Source: Promicromonospora sp. AC04
Lineage (GTDB): Bacteria > Actinomycetota > Actinomycetes > Actinomycetales > Cellulomonadaceae
Reading direction: 5' to 3'
Length of the DNA stretch: 64,000 nt
Assembly (NCBI RefSeq): GCF_003058225.1
Contig: NZ_QBUG01000009.1
Coordinates: 186,001 to 250,000 of the forward strand
Below, piece by piece: positions 41,743-50,464 of this stretch. The notes beneath the pieces were generated by a model. It saw nothing but the letters and a program-made list of their open reading frames with translations. It was not told the DNA's origin and did no database searches. The first letter of the stretch is position 1. Every line of letters starts with the position of its first letter. The position numbers and the translations under genes were made by a program.

Positions 41743-42345
41743 CTAGGCCTCGACCATGCGATCCAGGAGCCGGTCGAGGAGGTTGTCGGCGCGATCCTCG
41801 GCACCGATGTCGACGAGGAGGGTCTGGGACAGCCCGGCGGCGCTCGCCACGATCAGCTCCGCGTCCAGGTCGGCCGCGCGCCGCGCGGAAGCCGTCGCGC
41901 CCGTGCGGACCCGTCGAAGCTGTTCCGCGATCGTCTTGATGAGGAATTGCGGCGCGCCCAGCGTGTCCTCCGCGCCGACGTCGGATGCCGTGAGCACGGC
42001 CGCGTGGAAGGCGTTGAGGACGATGGCGTCCTGCCGCCGCGCGGCGTCCGCCGGGAGCAGCTCCGTGAGGATCGCGCGGATCACGTCGCGCGGCGCGGGA
42101 TCGGCGCCGAGCGTGCCGAGGCGGCGGGTGAACCGCGTGCCGGCGTCGGCCACCACCGCCTGGTGTGTGGCGAGCAGGAACTTCCGCTTGGTGCCGAAGT
42201 AGTACTGGACGAGGCGCACCGAGATGCCCGCCTCGGCGGCGACCGACTGGAAGGTCGCTGCCGCCAGGCCGTCGCGGGCGATGACCCGTCGTGCGGCGCC
42301 CGTGATCTGCGCTCGCCGCTGATCGTGGTCGGCCAGTCGTGGCAT
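41743..42345 (-). CDS. TetR family transcriptional regulator
   Basis: 200 residues. N-terminal HTH (ITGAARRVIARDGLAAATF, then VAAEAGISVRLVQYYFGTKRKF in part) and a BetI-like all-helical ligand domain. ATG at 42345. It is divergent by about 100 bases from an alpha/beta hydrolase, the likely target. Ligand unknown. Confidence 0.92.
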   Translation of the reverse strand: MPRLADHDQRRAQITGAARRVIARDGLAAATFQSVAAEAGISVRLVQYYFGTKRKFLLATHQAVVADAGTRFTRRLGTLGADPAPRDVIRAILTELLPADAARRQDAIVLNAFHAAVLTASDVGAEDTLGAPQFLIKTIAEQLRRVRTGATASARRAADLDAELIVASAAGLSQTLLVDIGAEDRADNLLDRLLDRMVEA

Positions 42346-42403
42346 CCGGTCCTGCCCTCTCGTCGCGCGGCCGGTCCGGTCGCCTTAGTGGTACGTGCAC
42401 ACC

Positions 42404-42415
42404 ATCATAAGTGAT
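42404..42415. promoter_or_regulatory. Candidate TetR operator
   Basis: ATCA-TAAG-TGAT inverted repeat in the TetR/hydrolase divergent gap, flanked by further partly symmetric bases (ACC before, ACGGT after). Imperfect and chosen by position. Confidence 0.3.
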
Positions 42416-42446
42416 ACGGTCATACCAACAAGGCGACGGAGGTGCC

Positions 42447-43334
42447 ATGACCAGGATCGGACGGTTCAAGAGCGACGCCGCGCGAGAGACGTACCTGCGC
42501 GCCTACGCCGCGCTGGAGGAGCTCTGGCCGCTGCCGTCGACGCAGGTCGACGTCCCGACCAGGTTCGGTTCGACGCATGTCCGCCGGTCCGGCTCTGGCG
42601 ACGGGGTGCCGCTCGTGCTGCTGCACGGGTTCGGCGGCAACGGCCTGTACTGGCACGACGTGGTCGAGGGCCTGGCCCGGGGCCGTGTCGTGTATGCCCT
42701 GGACACCGTCGGGTCGGCGGGGCGCAGCGTGCAGACCGCTCCGCTGAGCGGCGACGCCGACTACGGCGCCTGGTTCTCCGAGGTGCTGGACGGGCTCGGC
42801 CTGGACCGCGTCCATGTGCTGGGGGAGTCGCAGGGCGCCTGGCACGCGACCCTGGTGGCGCTGCACGCGGCGGACCGCGTGGCGAGCGTGTCCCTGATCG
42901 AGCCCAATGGGGTGGTCGCCAGGATCCCGGTCCGGGCCCTGCTGAAGATGCTCACGTTCGGGGCGAACCCGACGGACGAGGGCTGGCGCAAGATGGCCGA
43001 GTGGCTGACCCCGGGCGTCACCATGACCGACGTCGAGTGGGCGTGCATGAAGGCCGCGCAGGGTTACCGGACCGCGGCCGGATGGGCGCGGCCGCTCAAG
43101 GACGCCGAGCTGGAGTCGATAGCCCCGCCGCTGCTGGCGATCTACGGCGCGGAGTCCGTGCTCTCCGACCCACCGGTGGCAAGCCGACGGCTCGCCGAGC
43201 ACCTCCCGGACGCCGAGATCGAGACCTTCCCGGGTGTCGGGCACGGCCTGCGGGGCCAGATCCCGGACCAGGTCACGGCACGGACCGTGAAGTTCATGGC
43301 GCGGCACGACGAGGCAGTGCGACCCGGCCGATGA
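42447..43334 (+). CDS. Alpha/beta hydrolase
   Basis: 295 residues. Oxyanion HGFGGNGLYWHDVV, nucleophile GESQGAW (Ser), probable acid Glu or Asp in YGAESVLSDP, His in GVGHGLRGQIP. Similar to carboxylesterase YbfK/YvaM-type hydrolases. ATG at 42447 with GGAGG six bases upstream. Likely repressed by the divergent TetR. Substrate unknown. Confidence 0.87.
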   Translation: MTRIGRFKSDAARETYLRAYAALEELWPLPSTQVDVPTRFGSTHVRRSGSGDGVPLVLLHGFGGNGLYWHDVVEGLARGRVVYALDTVGSAGRSVQTAPLSGDADYGAWFSEVLDGLGLDRVHVLGESQGAWHATLVALHAADRVASVSLIEPNGVVARIPVRALLKMLTFGANPTDEGWRKMAEWLTPGVTMTDVEWACMKAAQGYRTAAGWARPLKDAELESIAPPLLAIYGAESVLSDPPVASRRLAEHLPDAEIETFPGVGHGLRGQIPDQVTARTVKFMARHDEAVRPGR

Positions 43335-43420
43335 GTTTTCTCCGGGTGCCGTCGACAGGGATGCTTCGCGGGCAGCGGGGCCTGACGGATCGCGCGGATC
43401 ACGGAGCTCGCGGCGCGGCA

Positions 43421-43461
43421 CGACGACGGCCCGCCCGCTGAGCGCGGCCGGGCCGTCGTCG
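43421..43461. repeat. Intergenic inverted repeat, 13-bp arms
   Basis: Perfect arms 43421-43433 and 43449-43461 between convergent hydrolase and FAD oxidase genes. The 90 bases before it hold no gene. Confidence 0.75.
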
Positions 43462-43472
43462 GGCCGCCCTGG

Positions 43473-44861
43473 CTACATGCCCGAGGAGCGGCGGACGTCG
43501 AGCGCGAACAGGCCGTCCGGGTCGACCCGCTTGCGGATCTCGTCGACCCGCGCCTCGACGTCGTCCGCGAAGGTCCGGCGCGGCGTGCTCGGCTCCTCGA
43601 CAAAGGTCGGCGCCGTGCGGTTCGTCGTGTACGGCCGGAGCGTGGCCCGGATCCGGAGCAGGTCCAGGCGTGCCTGCGCAGTGCCCTCCAGGCTCACGGC
43701 GAGGCCGACGTTGAACGCGAGCAGCTCTGCGTCGATGCCGCTGAAGGCGCCGGCTCCCGGGGGCGTCTCGGCGAACGCGCCGCCGAGCTGGCGCAGCTCC
43801 GCGGCGATCAGCCCGCTCCCGGAGCCGGGTCCGGCCGCCGCGTACCAGCGGTCGATCGTGTCGTCGTCGATCCCCGCGAGGGCGAACGCGTCGCTCGTGT
43901 AGGGGATGGGCTCCTCAGGGTCGGCGTGCGTCCGCACGGCGTCGGTGACCGGGCCGACGTGCCAGGTGTCGACGAGCGGTGTGACCAGGGAGGACAGCGG
44001 CTCGGCCAGCGCGCGGCGGATGTCCCCGGCGTTCTCCGGTGCGTCGTCGTCCAGCATGATCGAGCCGTCGATCGCGAGGATCTGCCGGCCGCGGAACGGC
44101 TCGGGCGTCTCCGGCGCGTCCGGCGCGTTGAGGAGTCGCAGCGAGGTGGTCACGGCGCGGGGCGCGGTCGCCGCCCAGGTGGCCCACGCCCGGGCGACGG
44201 GCGCGGCGTCCGTCGCGTCCCAGGCGATCATCCCGGTCAGGACCCTGTGCATCGGGATCATCCGCAGCTCGACCAGCAGCACGACGCCGAAGCCGCCGCC
44301 GCCACCGCGCAGCGCCCAGAAGAGATCGGGATCGTTGGTCTCGTCCACGGTGACGATGCCGCCGTCGGCCTGGACGAGGGTGATGGAGACCACGCTGTTC
44401 GCGGCGACGCCGACCTTGCGGCCGTAGAAGCTCATGCCGCCGCCCAGCAGGTAGCCGATCGCGCCGACGGTCGGGCTGGAGCCGTGCGGGACGGCGTAGC
44501 CGTGCTCCGCGGCGGCCCGCACGACGTCGTCCCACCGGGCGCCGGCCGGGATCTGGACGATGCCGCGGTCCGGGTTCACCCGGACCGGCTGGTCCAGGAC
44601 GGTACGGAGCACGTGGACCCGGTCCGCGACCGGCCCCAGCATGCCGGTGGAGTGCCCGGTCGAGACCGGGACGACCCGTGCCCCGGCGGAGTCGGCGGCG
44701 AGGACCGCGTTCTGGACGTCGGCGACCGTCCGCGCGGTGGTCGCGCCCAGGGGCCGCAGCGGGGCGGCAAGGTTGAAGCTGATCGCGGCCTCGTCGTAGC
44801 CGGGGTCGCCGGGGCCGGCGAACGCGTCGTACGACCGGATGGTGCTGGTGCTCGAATTCAT
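43473..44861 (-). CDS. FAD-linked oxidase with BBE-type C-terminus
   Basis: 462 residues, PCMH/VAO-type flavoprotein: PLGATTARTVADVQNAVLAA, flavin-attachment His region PVSTGHSTGM, GAIGYLLGGGMSFYGRKVG, ALRGGGGGFGVV, and a berberine-bridge-like end (RVDEIRKRVDPDGLF). Oxidises alcohols or carbohydrates in related enzymes; the cysteine of bicovalent members is not evident. ATG at 44861. No ribosome site, but TAGCGT lies seven bases upstream, so a leaderless transcript is possible. Confidence 0.9.
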   Translation of the reverse strand: MNSSTSTIRSYDAFAGPGDPGYDEAAISFNLAAPLRPLGATTARTVADVQNAVLAADSAGARVVPVSTGHSTGMLGPVADRVHVLRTVLDQPVRVNPDRGIVQIPAGARWDDVVRAAAEHGYAVPHGSSPTVGAIGYLLGGGMSFYGRKVGVAANSVVSITLVQADGGIVTVDETNDPDLFWALRGGGGGFGVVLLVELRMIPMHRVLTGMIAWDATDAAPVARAWATWAATAPRAVTTSLRLLNAPDAPETPEPFRGRQILAIDGSIMLDDDAPENAGDIRRALAEPLSSLVTPLVDTWHVGPVTDAVRTHADPEEPIPYTSDAFALAGIDDDTIDRWYAAAGPGSGSGLIAAELRQLGGAFAETPPGAGAFSGIDAELLAFNVGLAVSLEGTAQARLDLLRIRATLRPYTTNRTAPTFVEEPSTPRRTFADDVEARVDEIRKRVDPDGLFALDVRRSSGM

Positions 44862-45021
44862 GGCGCCGACGCTAGGGAGCCCCGGCCGCCGCGTCGTCGG
44901 GGGAGCCACGTACGGCACCACGTATCCGTCCCGGACGGGGTACCTGGGGCAGTCGGCACGGGACCCTCGCGGATCGGGACCGAGACGTATCGCGGGCGGG
45001 TCCGGGCGCTCCCTTGTCGTT

Positions 45022-46617
45022 GTGTATGCATCGATCACCGACCGTGCAGTGCTCGACGACAACGCAGTGACCGACGACGTGATGCCCGGAGACGACGTGA
45101 CGCCCGACCTGGCCCCGATCGAGGAGCGGTTCGCCAGCGGCGACCTCTCGGGCGCGCTGGCCGGGCTGACCCGGCTCGACCTGACCACCATGCCGGTGCA
45201 GCTCTTCGACCGGGCACTTCCCCTGCTCCTGATGTCGGCAATGGTGGTCAAGGGCGAGACGCGGGCGCGCCGGATCCTCGACGACGTGGCACGCGCCCGC
45301 GGCGACGCCGACCCGGTGGTGGCCGCCATCCTGAAGACCTACCGGGCCGAGGCCTGTGACGCCCCCGACGCGGCCGAGCGCCTCGCCGGCGAGGCGCTGG
45401 CCGAGCTGCGCACGCTCGACGCGGCACCCGTGACCCGGCACCGGGCCCTGACGGCGCTCATCAACGTCCGGGTCGACAAGGGCCTCGGGTTCGACGAGGA
45501 TGCCTGCCAGGAGGCTGAGGCCCTTGAACCCGGCCTCGCGCTGGTGGCCTCGGTGGACAGCGCTGAGGCGCAGCGCGGCCTGCTCAGCTATCAGGTCGGC
45601 GACATCGACACCTCCCGGACCTCGCTCCGCTCGCTCTACGACGAGGCGGTCGCGGACGGCCACTTCATGATCGCCGGCCTGTACGCCACCCACCGGGCGA
45701 TGACCGAGCTGTACGCGGGCCGCCCCCACGCGGCCCGCGAGTACCTGGACGAGGGCGAGCGGCTCGGCGCAATGCCGCACCCGCCGACGCCGGCGGTGGT
45801 CCGCGCCCGAGGCCTTCTCGCCGTCCAGGAACGCGATGAGGGAGCGTTGCGCGCGCTGCTCGCCGAGCCGACCTTCCACGGGTCGGAGGAGCACGGCGCG
45901 TTCGGCCGGGCAGCGCTGATCGGGGTGGCGGCCGCCCGGCGTGAGGAGTGGCTGGAGGCGAACGAGCAGCTCCGCCGGGCGGAGGCGCTCGCCGACTCGC
46001 TCGGGCTGCACGAGCCCGGCCGGCGGCTGTGGCTGGACTTCCCGCTCGCGCAGTCCTACGTGGCGCTCGGTCTCCGGGAGGAGGCGAGAGCCGTGGTCGA
46101 GCGGCTGAGCACCATGTCGGGCGGACGCCGTCCGCTGCTGGACGGCGTCGTCGCCCGGATCAACGGGCTGCTCGCAGCACCGGAGGACCCCGTGCGGGCG
46201 CTCGAGCTCCTGGAGGAGTCGGTGGCGATCCTGTCCGGTGCGGGCCTGCCCGACCAGCTCGTGCTGTCGCTGATCGAGCTGGGGCGCCAGCGGCGTGCGT
46301 GCGGCCGGTACGCCGAGGCCCGGCGCGCCCTCCAGCGGGCCGACCTGGTCGCCGCGCAGTCGTCGGACCGGTCTCTTTCGGCCGTGGCGCGGCGCGTGCT
46401 GGACGGCTCCTCGCTGGACGCGCTGCTCGAACCGCTGACCGAGCGCGAGCGGGAGGTCGCGCTCGCGGCGGCCGACGGCGACAGCAACCGGGTGATCGCG
46501 CGTGCCGCCTTCACGAGCGTCCGCACCGTCGAGACGCAGCTCTCGTCGATCTATCGCAAGCTCGCGATCTCGTCGCGCCACCAGCTCACCGCGCTGGTCG
46601 CGGCCGCGCGGCGCTGA
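45022..46617 (+). CDS. LuxR-type regulator without an N-terminal ATPase
   Basis: 531 residues. The C-terminal LuxR/GerE HTH spans about 465-528 (LTEREREVALAAADGDSNRVIA, VRTVETQLSSIYRKLAISSRHQL in part). The long N-terminus is Ala/Leu/Glu helical repeats resembling tetratricopeptide arrays; no P-loop is seen, unlike MalT/LAL regulators. GTG at 45022 is a tentative start; ATG at 45082 or an earlier one at 44839 are possible. It is divergent from the FAD oxidase and probably controls it. Confidence 0.85.
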   Translation: MYASITDRAVLDDNAVTDDVMPGDDVTPDLAPIEERFASGDLSGALAGLTRLDLTTMPVQLFDRALPLLLMSAMVVKGETRARRILDDVARARGDADPVVAAILKTYRAEACDAPDAAERLAGEALAELRTLDAAPVTRHRALTALINVRVDKGLGFDEDACQEAEALEPGLALVASVDSAEAQRGLLSYQVGDIDTSRTSLRSLYDEAVADGHFMIAGLYATHRAMTELYAGRPHAAREYLDEGERLGAMPHPPTPAVVRARGLLAVQERDEGALRALLAEPTFHGSEEHGAFGRAALIGVAAARREEWLEANEQLRRAEALADSLGLHEPGRRLWLDFPLAQSYVALGLREEARAVVERLSTMSGGRRPLLDGVVARINGLLAAPEDPVRALELLEESVAILSGAGLPDQLVLSLIELGRQRRACGRYAEARRALQRADLVAAQSSDRSLSAVARRVLDGSSLDALLEPLTEREREVALAAADGDSNRVIARAAFTSVRTVETQLSSIYRKLAISSRHQLTALVAAARR

Positions 46618-46628
46618 CGCGAGCTATT

Positions 46629-46683
46629 TGAGAATCGTTCTCATCTCTGGTTCACTCTCCCTCGGTAACGAGAATGATTGTCA
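46629..46683. promoter_or_regulatory. Two Zur-like boxes upstream of aztD
   Basis: TGAGAATCGTTCTCA (46629-46643) has perfect 6-bp arms; CGAGAATGATTGTCA (46669-46683) differs by one base from the actinobacterial Zur pattern TGAnAATGATTnTCA. Centres are 40 bases apart. The adjacent zinc-chaperone gene supports zinc-responsive repression. No zur gene in the window. Confidence 0.7.
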
Positions 46684-46690
46684 TTCTAAG

Positions 46691-46723
46691 AGGAAGGAGC
46701 GGGCGGCCCCGACGGGGCCGCCC
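46691..46723 (+). promoter_or_regulatory. Ribosome site separated from aztD start by a perfect hairpin
   Basis: Strong AGGAAGGAG (46691-46699) lies 32 bases before the ATG at 46732. Between them 46701-46710 and 46714-46723 form a perfect 10-bp GC stem with a GAC loop. If the stem folds, the effective spacing becomes about nine bases. Confidence 0.6.
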
Positions 46724-46731
46724 GACCAACG

Positions 46732-48000
46732 ATGAGAAGTCACACCACTCGCACGGCCGCAGGCCTCGGCGCTGCGCTGTCCCTCGTCCTGCTCAGCGCT
46801 TGTGCGGCCGAGGGCGGTCCCGCCTCCGGCTCGGCCTCGGAGTCCGGGACAGATGCGCAGGAGGCACCGGATGCCACCGAGGTCCAGTCGCGCACGCCGC
46901 GCGTCGCCGTCACGTACGACGGCGGCATCCTGGTCCTGGACGCGATGAGCCTCGAACCCGTCGGCGACATCAAGCTGGAGGGCTTCAACCGGCTCAACCC
47001 CGCCGGCGACGAACGGCACCTGATGGTCTCGACGGGGGGCGAGTTCCGCGCCCTCGACCTGGGCACCTGGGCCGAGGCGCACGGCGACCACGCCCACTAC
47101 TGGACGGCCGAGCCCACGCTCACCGGCACCGCCTACGACGCCGTGGAGCCCGGTCACGTCGTCGTGCACGAGGGCCGCACCGCGCTGTTCGACGACGGCA
47201 CCGGCCTGGTGCGCGTCATCGACTCGGAGCACGTGGCCGACGCCGACGCGGCGGCCCGCGAGCACACGACGCCGTCGGCCCATCACGGCGTGGCCGTCGA
47301 GCTGAGCGACGACACGCTGGTGGTGTCCGAGGGCACCGAGGAGGCGCGCACGGGAATCCGGGTGCTCGACGGCGACGACGAGGAGATCGCCTCCTCCGAC
47401 GACTGCCCCGGGGTGCACGGGGAGGCCGTGGCCGCCGACGAGGCGGTGGTGATCGGCTGCGAGGACGGTGCGGTGGTCTATGCGGACGGCAAGATCACCA
47501 AGGTCGACGCGCCCGACGCGTACGGCCGCATCGGCAACCAGGCAGGCACCGAGGCGTCGCCGGTCGTGCTGGGCGACTACAAGACGGACGAGGACGCCGA
47601 GCTGGAGCGGCCCACGCGGGTCTCGCTGATCGACACGCGTGACGGGGGGCTCGAGCTGGTCGACCTGCCGTCGTCGTACACGTTCCGGTCGCTCGCCCGG
47701 GGCGACGACGGCGAGGCACTCGTGCTCGGCACGGACGGCCAGGTGCACGTGATCGACCCCGGGTCGGCGAAGCTGACGAAGTCGATCCCGGTGATCGACG
47801 AGTGGACCGAGCCCGTCGAGTGGCAGGACCCGCGCCCAGCGATCCTCGCCCTCGACGGCTCCGTGTACGTCACCGACCCGGCGACGGACTCGATCCACGC
47901 GATCGACGTCGAGACGGGCGAGGTGTGGAAGTCGGCCGAGCTCGGCGTCACGCCGAACGAGCTGAACGGAGTGCTGGGCACCGAGCCCCACACGCACTGA
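46732..48000 (+). CDS. aztD: Zinc metallochaperone AztD-like lipoprotein
   Basis: 422 residues. Lipoprotein signal with lipobox LLSAC (Cys about residue 24), then a probable beta-propeller (repeated GxVxVxD strands, for example VTYDGGILVLDAMSL and GQVHVIDPGSA) and a His-rich loop EAHGDHAHYW that fits AztD zinc binding. AztD is known to deliver zinc to the AztC solute-binding protein; aztABC genes are absent here, so this copy is detached. Upstream Zur-like boxes support the zinc link. It is convergent with epoxide hydrolase. Confidence 0.85.
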   Translation: MRSHTTRTAAGLGAALSLVLLSACAAEGGPASGSASESGTDAQEAPDATEVQSRTPRVAVTYDGGILVLDAMSLEPVGDIKLEGFNRLNPAGDERHLMVSTGGEFRALDLGTWAEAHGDHAHYWTAEPTLTGTAYDAVEPGHVVVHEGRTALFDDGTGLVRVIDSEHVADADAAAREHTTPSAHHGVAVELSDDTLVVSEGTEEARTGIRVLDGDDEEIASSDDCPGVHGEAVAADEAVVIGCEDGAVVYADGKITKVDAPDAYGRIGNQAGTEASPVVLGDYKTDEDAELERPTRVSLIDTRDGGLELVDLPSSYTFRSLARGDDGEALVLGTDGQVHVIDPGSAKLTKSIPVIDEWTEPVEWQDPRPAILALDGSVYVTDPATDSIHAIDVETGEVWKSAELGVTPNELNGVLGTEPHTH

Positions 48001-48047
48001 CGCCGGCTTCGCTGGTCTCGCCGGAGGGTTCGATAGCGCACGTGCAG

Positions 48048-48085
48048 ATGCCGGTCACCGACCCCGCGGGGTCGGTGACCGGCAT
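48048..48085. repeat. 38-base perfect palindrome
   Basis: 19-bp arms with no loop (centre GACCCCGCGGGGTC) between the convergent aztD and epoxide hydrolase genes. Confidence 0.85.
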
Positions 48086-48123
48086 GCTGGAGGTGGTCGA
48101 GGGGCAGCGCGGCTGACCGCCGG

Positions 48124-49287
48124 CTACTGCTGGGCGAAGAACGTCCGCAGGTCCTGGACCACCAGCTCCGGGACCTCCAGGGCCGCGAAGTGGCCGCCCT
48201 TCGGGAACTCGGACCAGTGCTCGATGCGGGCGTTGTCGCGTTCGGCGAGGGACCGGATGGTCTGGAAGTCGTCGGCGAAGACGGCGACGCCGATCCGGCC
48301 CGTGCTCACCACGGGCTCCGCGCCGGTGCGCAGCTCGGTGTAGTGGTAGCGCACCGAGGTGGCCGACGTGTTGGTGAGCCAGTACAGGCTGACCTGGGCG
48401 AGCACCTGGTCGAGGGCGACCAGGCTGGTGCCGTTGCCGAAGTTCTCGAACAGCTCGCTGTAGGCGAGCTGGCCCACCGGCGAGTCGCTGAGCCCCGCGG
48501 CCACGGTCTGGGGCCGGGAGCCGTTCATCGTGTTGTACCCGCCGACGCTCTGGAACCACTGCATGTGCGCCAGGGCGGCGAACTCCTTGGGGCCGAACCC
48601 GTCCATCTCGCCCTCCGCCCCCGACGGGAAGGAGAAGAGCTGGAGCAGGTGCGCGCCGAGGAAGCCCTCGGGGTCCAGCACGGCGAGCTCGCGCCCGATC
48701 AGCGTGCCGGCGTCGCTGCCGTGCGTGCCGTACGACTCGTAACCGAGCCGGCGCATCAGGGTGTCCCAGGTGCGGGCGACGCGGGCCATGGTCCAGCTGC
48801 CGCCGTCGGCGGGCTCGCTCAGCGGGGTGCTGAAGCCGAAGCCGGGGATCGACGGGACGACGACGTGGAAGGCGTCCTCCGCGCGGCCGCCGTGCGCGAC
48901 CGGGTCGGTGAGCGGGCCGATCATGTCGAGGAAGTCCAGGAACGAGCCCGGATAGGTGTGGGTCAGGACCAGGGCGCGCGCGCCCGGCTCGGCCGAACGG
49001 ACGTGGAGGAAGTGCACGGTCTGGCCGTCGATCTCGGTCAGGAACTGCGGGAACGTGTTGGCCCGCTCCTCGACCGCGCGCCAGTCGAAGCCGGTGCGCC
49101 AGCGGTCGACGGCGTTGCGCAGGTAGGACTCGGGGGTCCCGTAGTCCCAGGAGTCGCCGGGCGCGGCCGGGGCGAAGCGGGTGCGGGCGAGCCGCTCCTG
49201 CAGGTCGTCGAGGTCCGCCTGCGGGATCTCGACGCGGAACGGGCGGATGTCGGAGGTGGTGGCTGAGGTGTTCTTCGTGGTGTCCAT
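48124..49287 (-). CDS. Epoxide hydrolase (EPHX1-like)
   Basis: 387 residues: N-terminal EHN domain (FRVEIPQADLDDLQERLARTRF), alpha/beta hydrolase core with the HTYPGS oxyanion block, nucleophile Asp in THGSDAGTLIG, lid Tyr residues and catalytic His in FPKGGHFAALEVPE. Opens epoxides via a covalent ester. ATG at 49287. It is divergent by 89 bases from a WYL regulator, its probable repressor or activator. Confidence 0.93.
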   Translation of the reverse strand: MDTTKNTSATTSDIRPFRVEIPQADLDDLQERLARTRFAPAAPGDSWDYGTPESYLRNAVDRWRTGFDWRAVEERANTFPQFLTEIDGQTVHFLHVRSAEPGARALVLTHTYPGSFLDFLDMIGPLTDPVAHGGRAEDAFHVVVPSIPGFGFSTPLSEPADGGSWTMARVARTWDTLMRRLGYESYGTHGSDAGTLIGRELAVLDPEGFLGAHLLQLFSFPSGAEGEMDGFGPKEFAALAHMQWFQSVGGYNTMNGSRPQTVAAGLSDSPVGQLAYSELFENFGNGTSLVALDQVLAQVSLYWLTNTSATSVRYHYTELRTGAEPVVSTGRIGVAVFADDFQTIRSLAERDNARIEHWSEFPKGGHFAALEVPELVVQDLRTFFAQQ

Positions 49288-49376
49288 GTCTCCGACACTA
49301 CGAGGGATTCAGGAACGGTTCTTTCCTCTATTCTGAGCGAGTCCCAAGAACTTTCAGAGTTGCGTGAGGAGCCGCG

Positions 49377-50366
49377 ATGAGTACGACGGCGGGGCGGCTG
49401 CTCGCCCTCCTGGGCCTGCTGCAGTCCCGCGCCGAGTGGACCGGGCCGGAGCTCGCGGCGCGGCTCGACGTCACCGACCGCACGGTGCGCAACGACGTCG
49501 CCCGCCTGCGCGAGCTGGGGTATCCGGTCGACGGCGTCCGCGGGCCGGGCGGGCGGTACCGGCTCGGCGTCGGCGGCAAGCTGCCCCCGCTGGTGCTCGA
49601 CGACGAGGAGGCCGTGGCCATCGCCGTCGGGTTGCGCTCCGCCAGCGCCGTGGCGGGCATCGAGGAGAGCAGCGCCCGCGCGCTGGGCAAGCTGGAGTAC
49701 GTCCTGCCCGACCGGCTGCGGCGGCAGGTCGCCGCGCTGCGCTCCGCCACGAGCGCCGGGCCGGCGAACACGAACAGCAACGTCGAGGACCCCGCCGTCG
49801 ACCCGGCCCTGCTCACCGAGCTGGCCGCCGCCATCCGCGACCACCAGGGGCTGCGCTGCTGGTACCGCGAGGAGCCGCGGGAGGTGGAGCCGGTCCGGCT
49901 CGTGGCCTGGCAGCGCAGGTGGTACCTCGTGGGGCGGGACGTCGGCTCGGGTCGGTGGCAGCCGTTCCGCGTGGACTGGCTGGAGCTGCGCACACCCGGC
50001 GGACGGCGGTTCGTGCCCACCGAGCCGCCGTTCGACCTGACCGAGTTCGTGGTACGCGAGGTGGCGCGGACGGGCTGGGCGGTGCACGCCAGGATCGTCG
50101 TGCACGCGCCGGCCGAGGAGGTGCTCGCGCGCATCAACCCGGCCGTGGGGACCGTCGAGCCGCGGGACGACGCCACGAGCGTGCTCGTCACCGGCGGGGA
50201 CAGCATCGAGACAGTGGCCGTGTGGATCGGGATGCTCGGGCTCGACTTCACGGTGCGGGAGCCGCAGGGCCTGGTGGACCACCTGGCGGCGCTGTCCCGG
50301 CGGTACGCGGCGGCGGTCCGTGACGACCTGACCGGCTCCGGATGGTCGAGCACCAGCAACGGATAG
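49377..50366 (+). CDS. WYL-domain transcriptional regulator
   Basis: 329 residues: N-terminal winged HTH of the DeoR/HTH_11 type (RLLALLGLLQSRAEWTGPEL, LDVTDRTVRNDVARLRELGY in part), a WYL domain (about 140-235; YREEPREVEPVRLVAWQRRWYLVG) and a WCX-type C-terminus. YafY/PafC group. ATG at 49377. An AGGAA...TTCCT repeat at 49311-49327 is a weak operator candidate in the divergent gap. Confidence 0.92.
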   Translation: MSTTAGRLLALLGLLQSRAEWTGPELAARLDVTDRTVRNDVARLRELGYPVDGVRGPGGRYRLGVGGKLPPLVLDDEEAVAIAVGLRSASAVAGIEESSARALGKLEYVLPDRLRRQVAALRSATSAGPANTNSNVEDPAVDPALLTELAAAIRDHQGLRCWYREEPREVEPVRLVAWQRRWYLVGRDVGSGRWQPFRVDWLELRTPGGRRFVPTEPPFDLTEFVVREVARTGWAVHARIVVHAPAEEVLARINPAVGTVEPRDDATSVLVTGGDSIETVAVWIGMLGLDFTVREPQGLVDHLAALSRRYAAAVRDDLTGSGWSSTSNG

Positions 50367-50464
50367 CCCATCTGTACCAGGGTTCACAGAGGGCCTTCAT
50401 GAAGAGTGATGGCACCATTTTCCCAGGTCCCGGGTGTTCCGGTCCTGATGGAGGGGGAATGTTG

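Noticed and set aside
46701-46723. Intrinsic terminator or attenuator before aztD
   Set aside because: Perfect stem but no T-tract and it lies between the ribosome site and the start codon, so a translational role is more likely.
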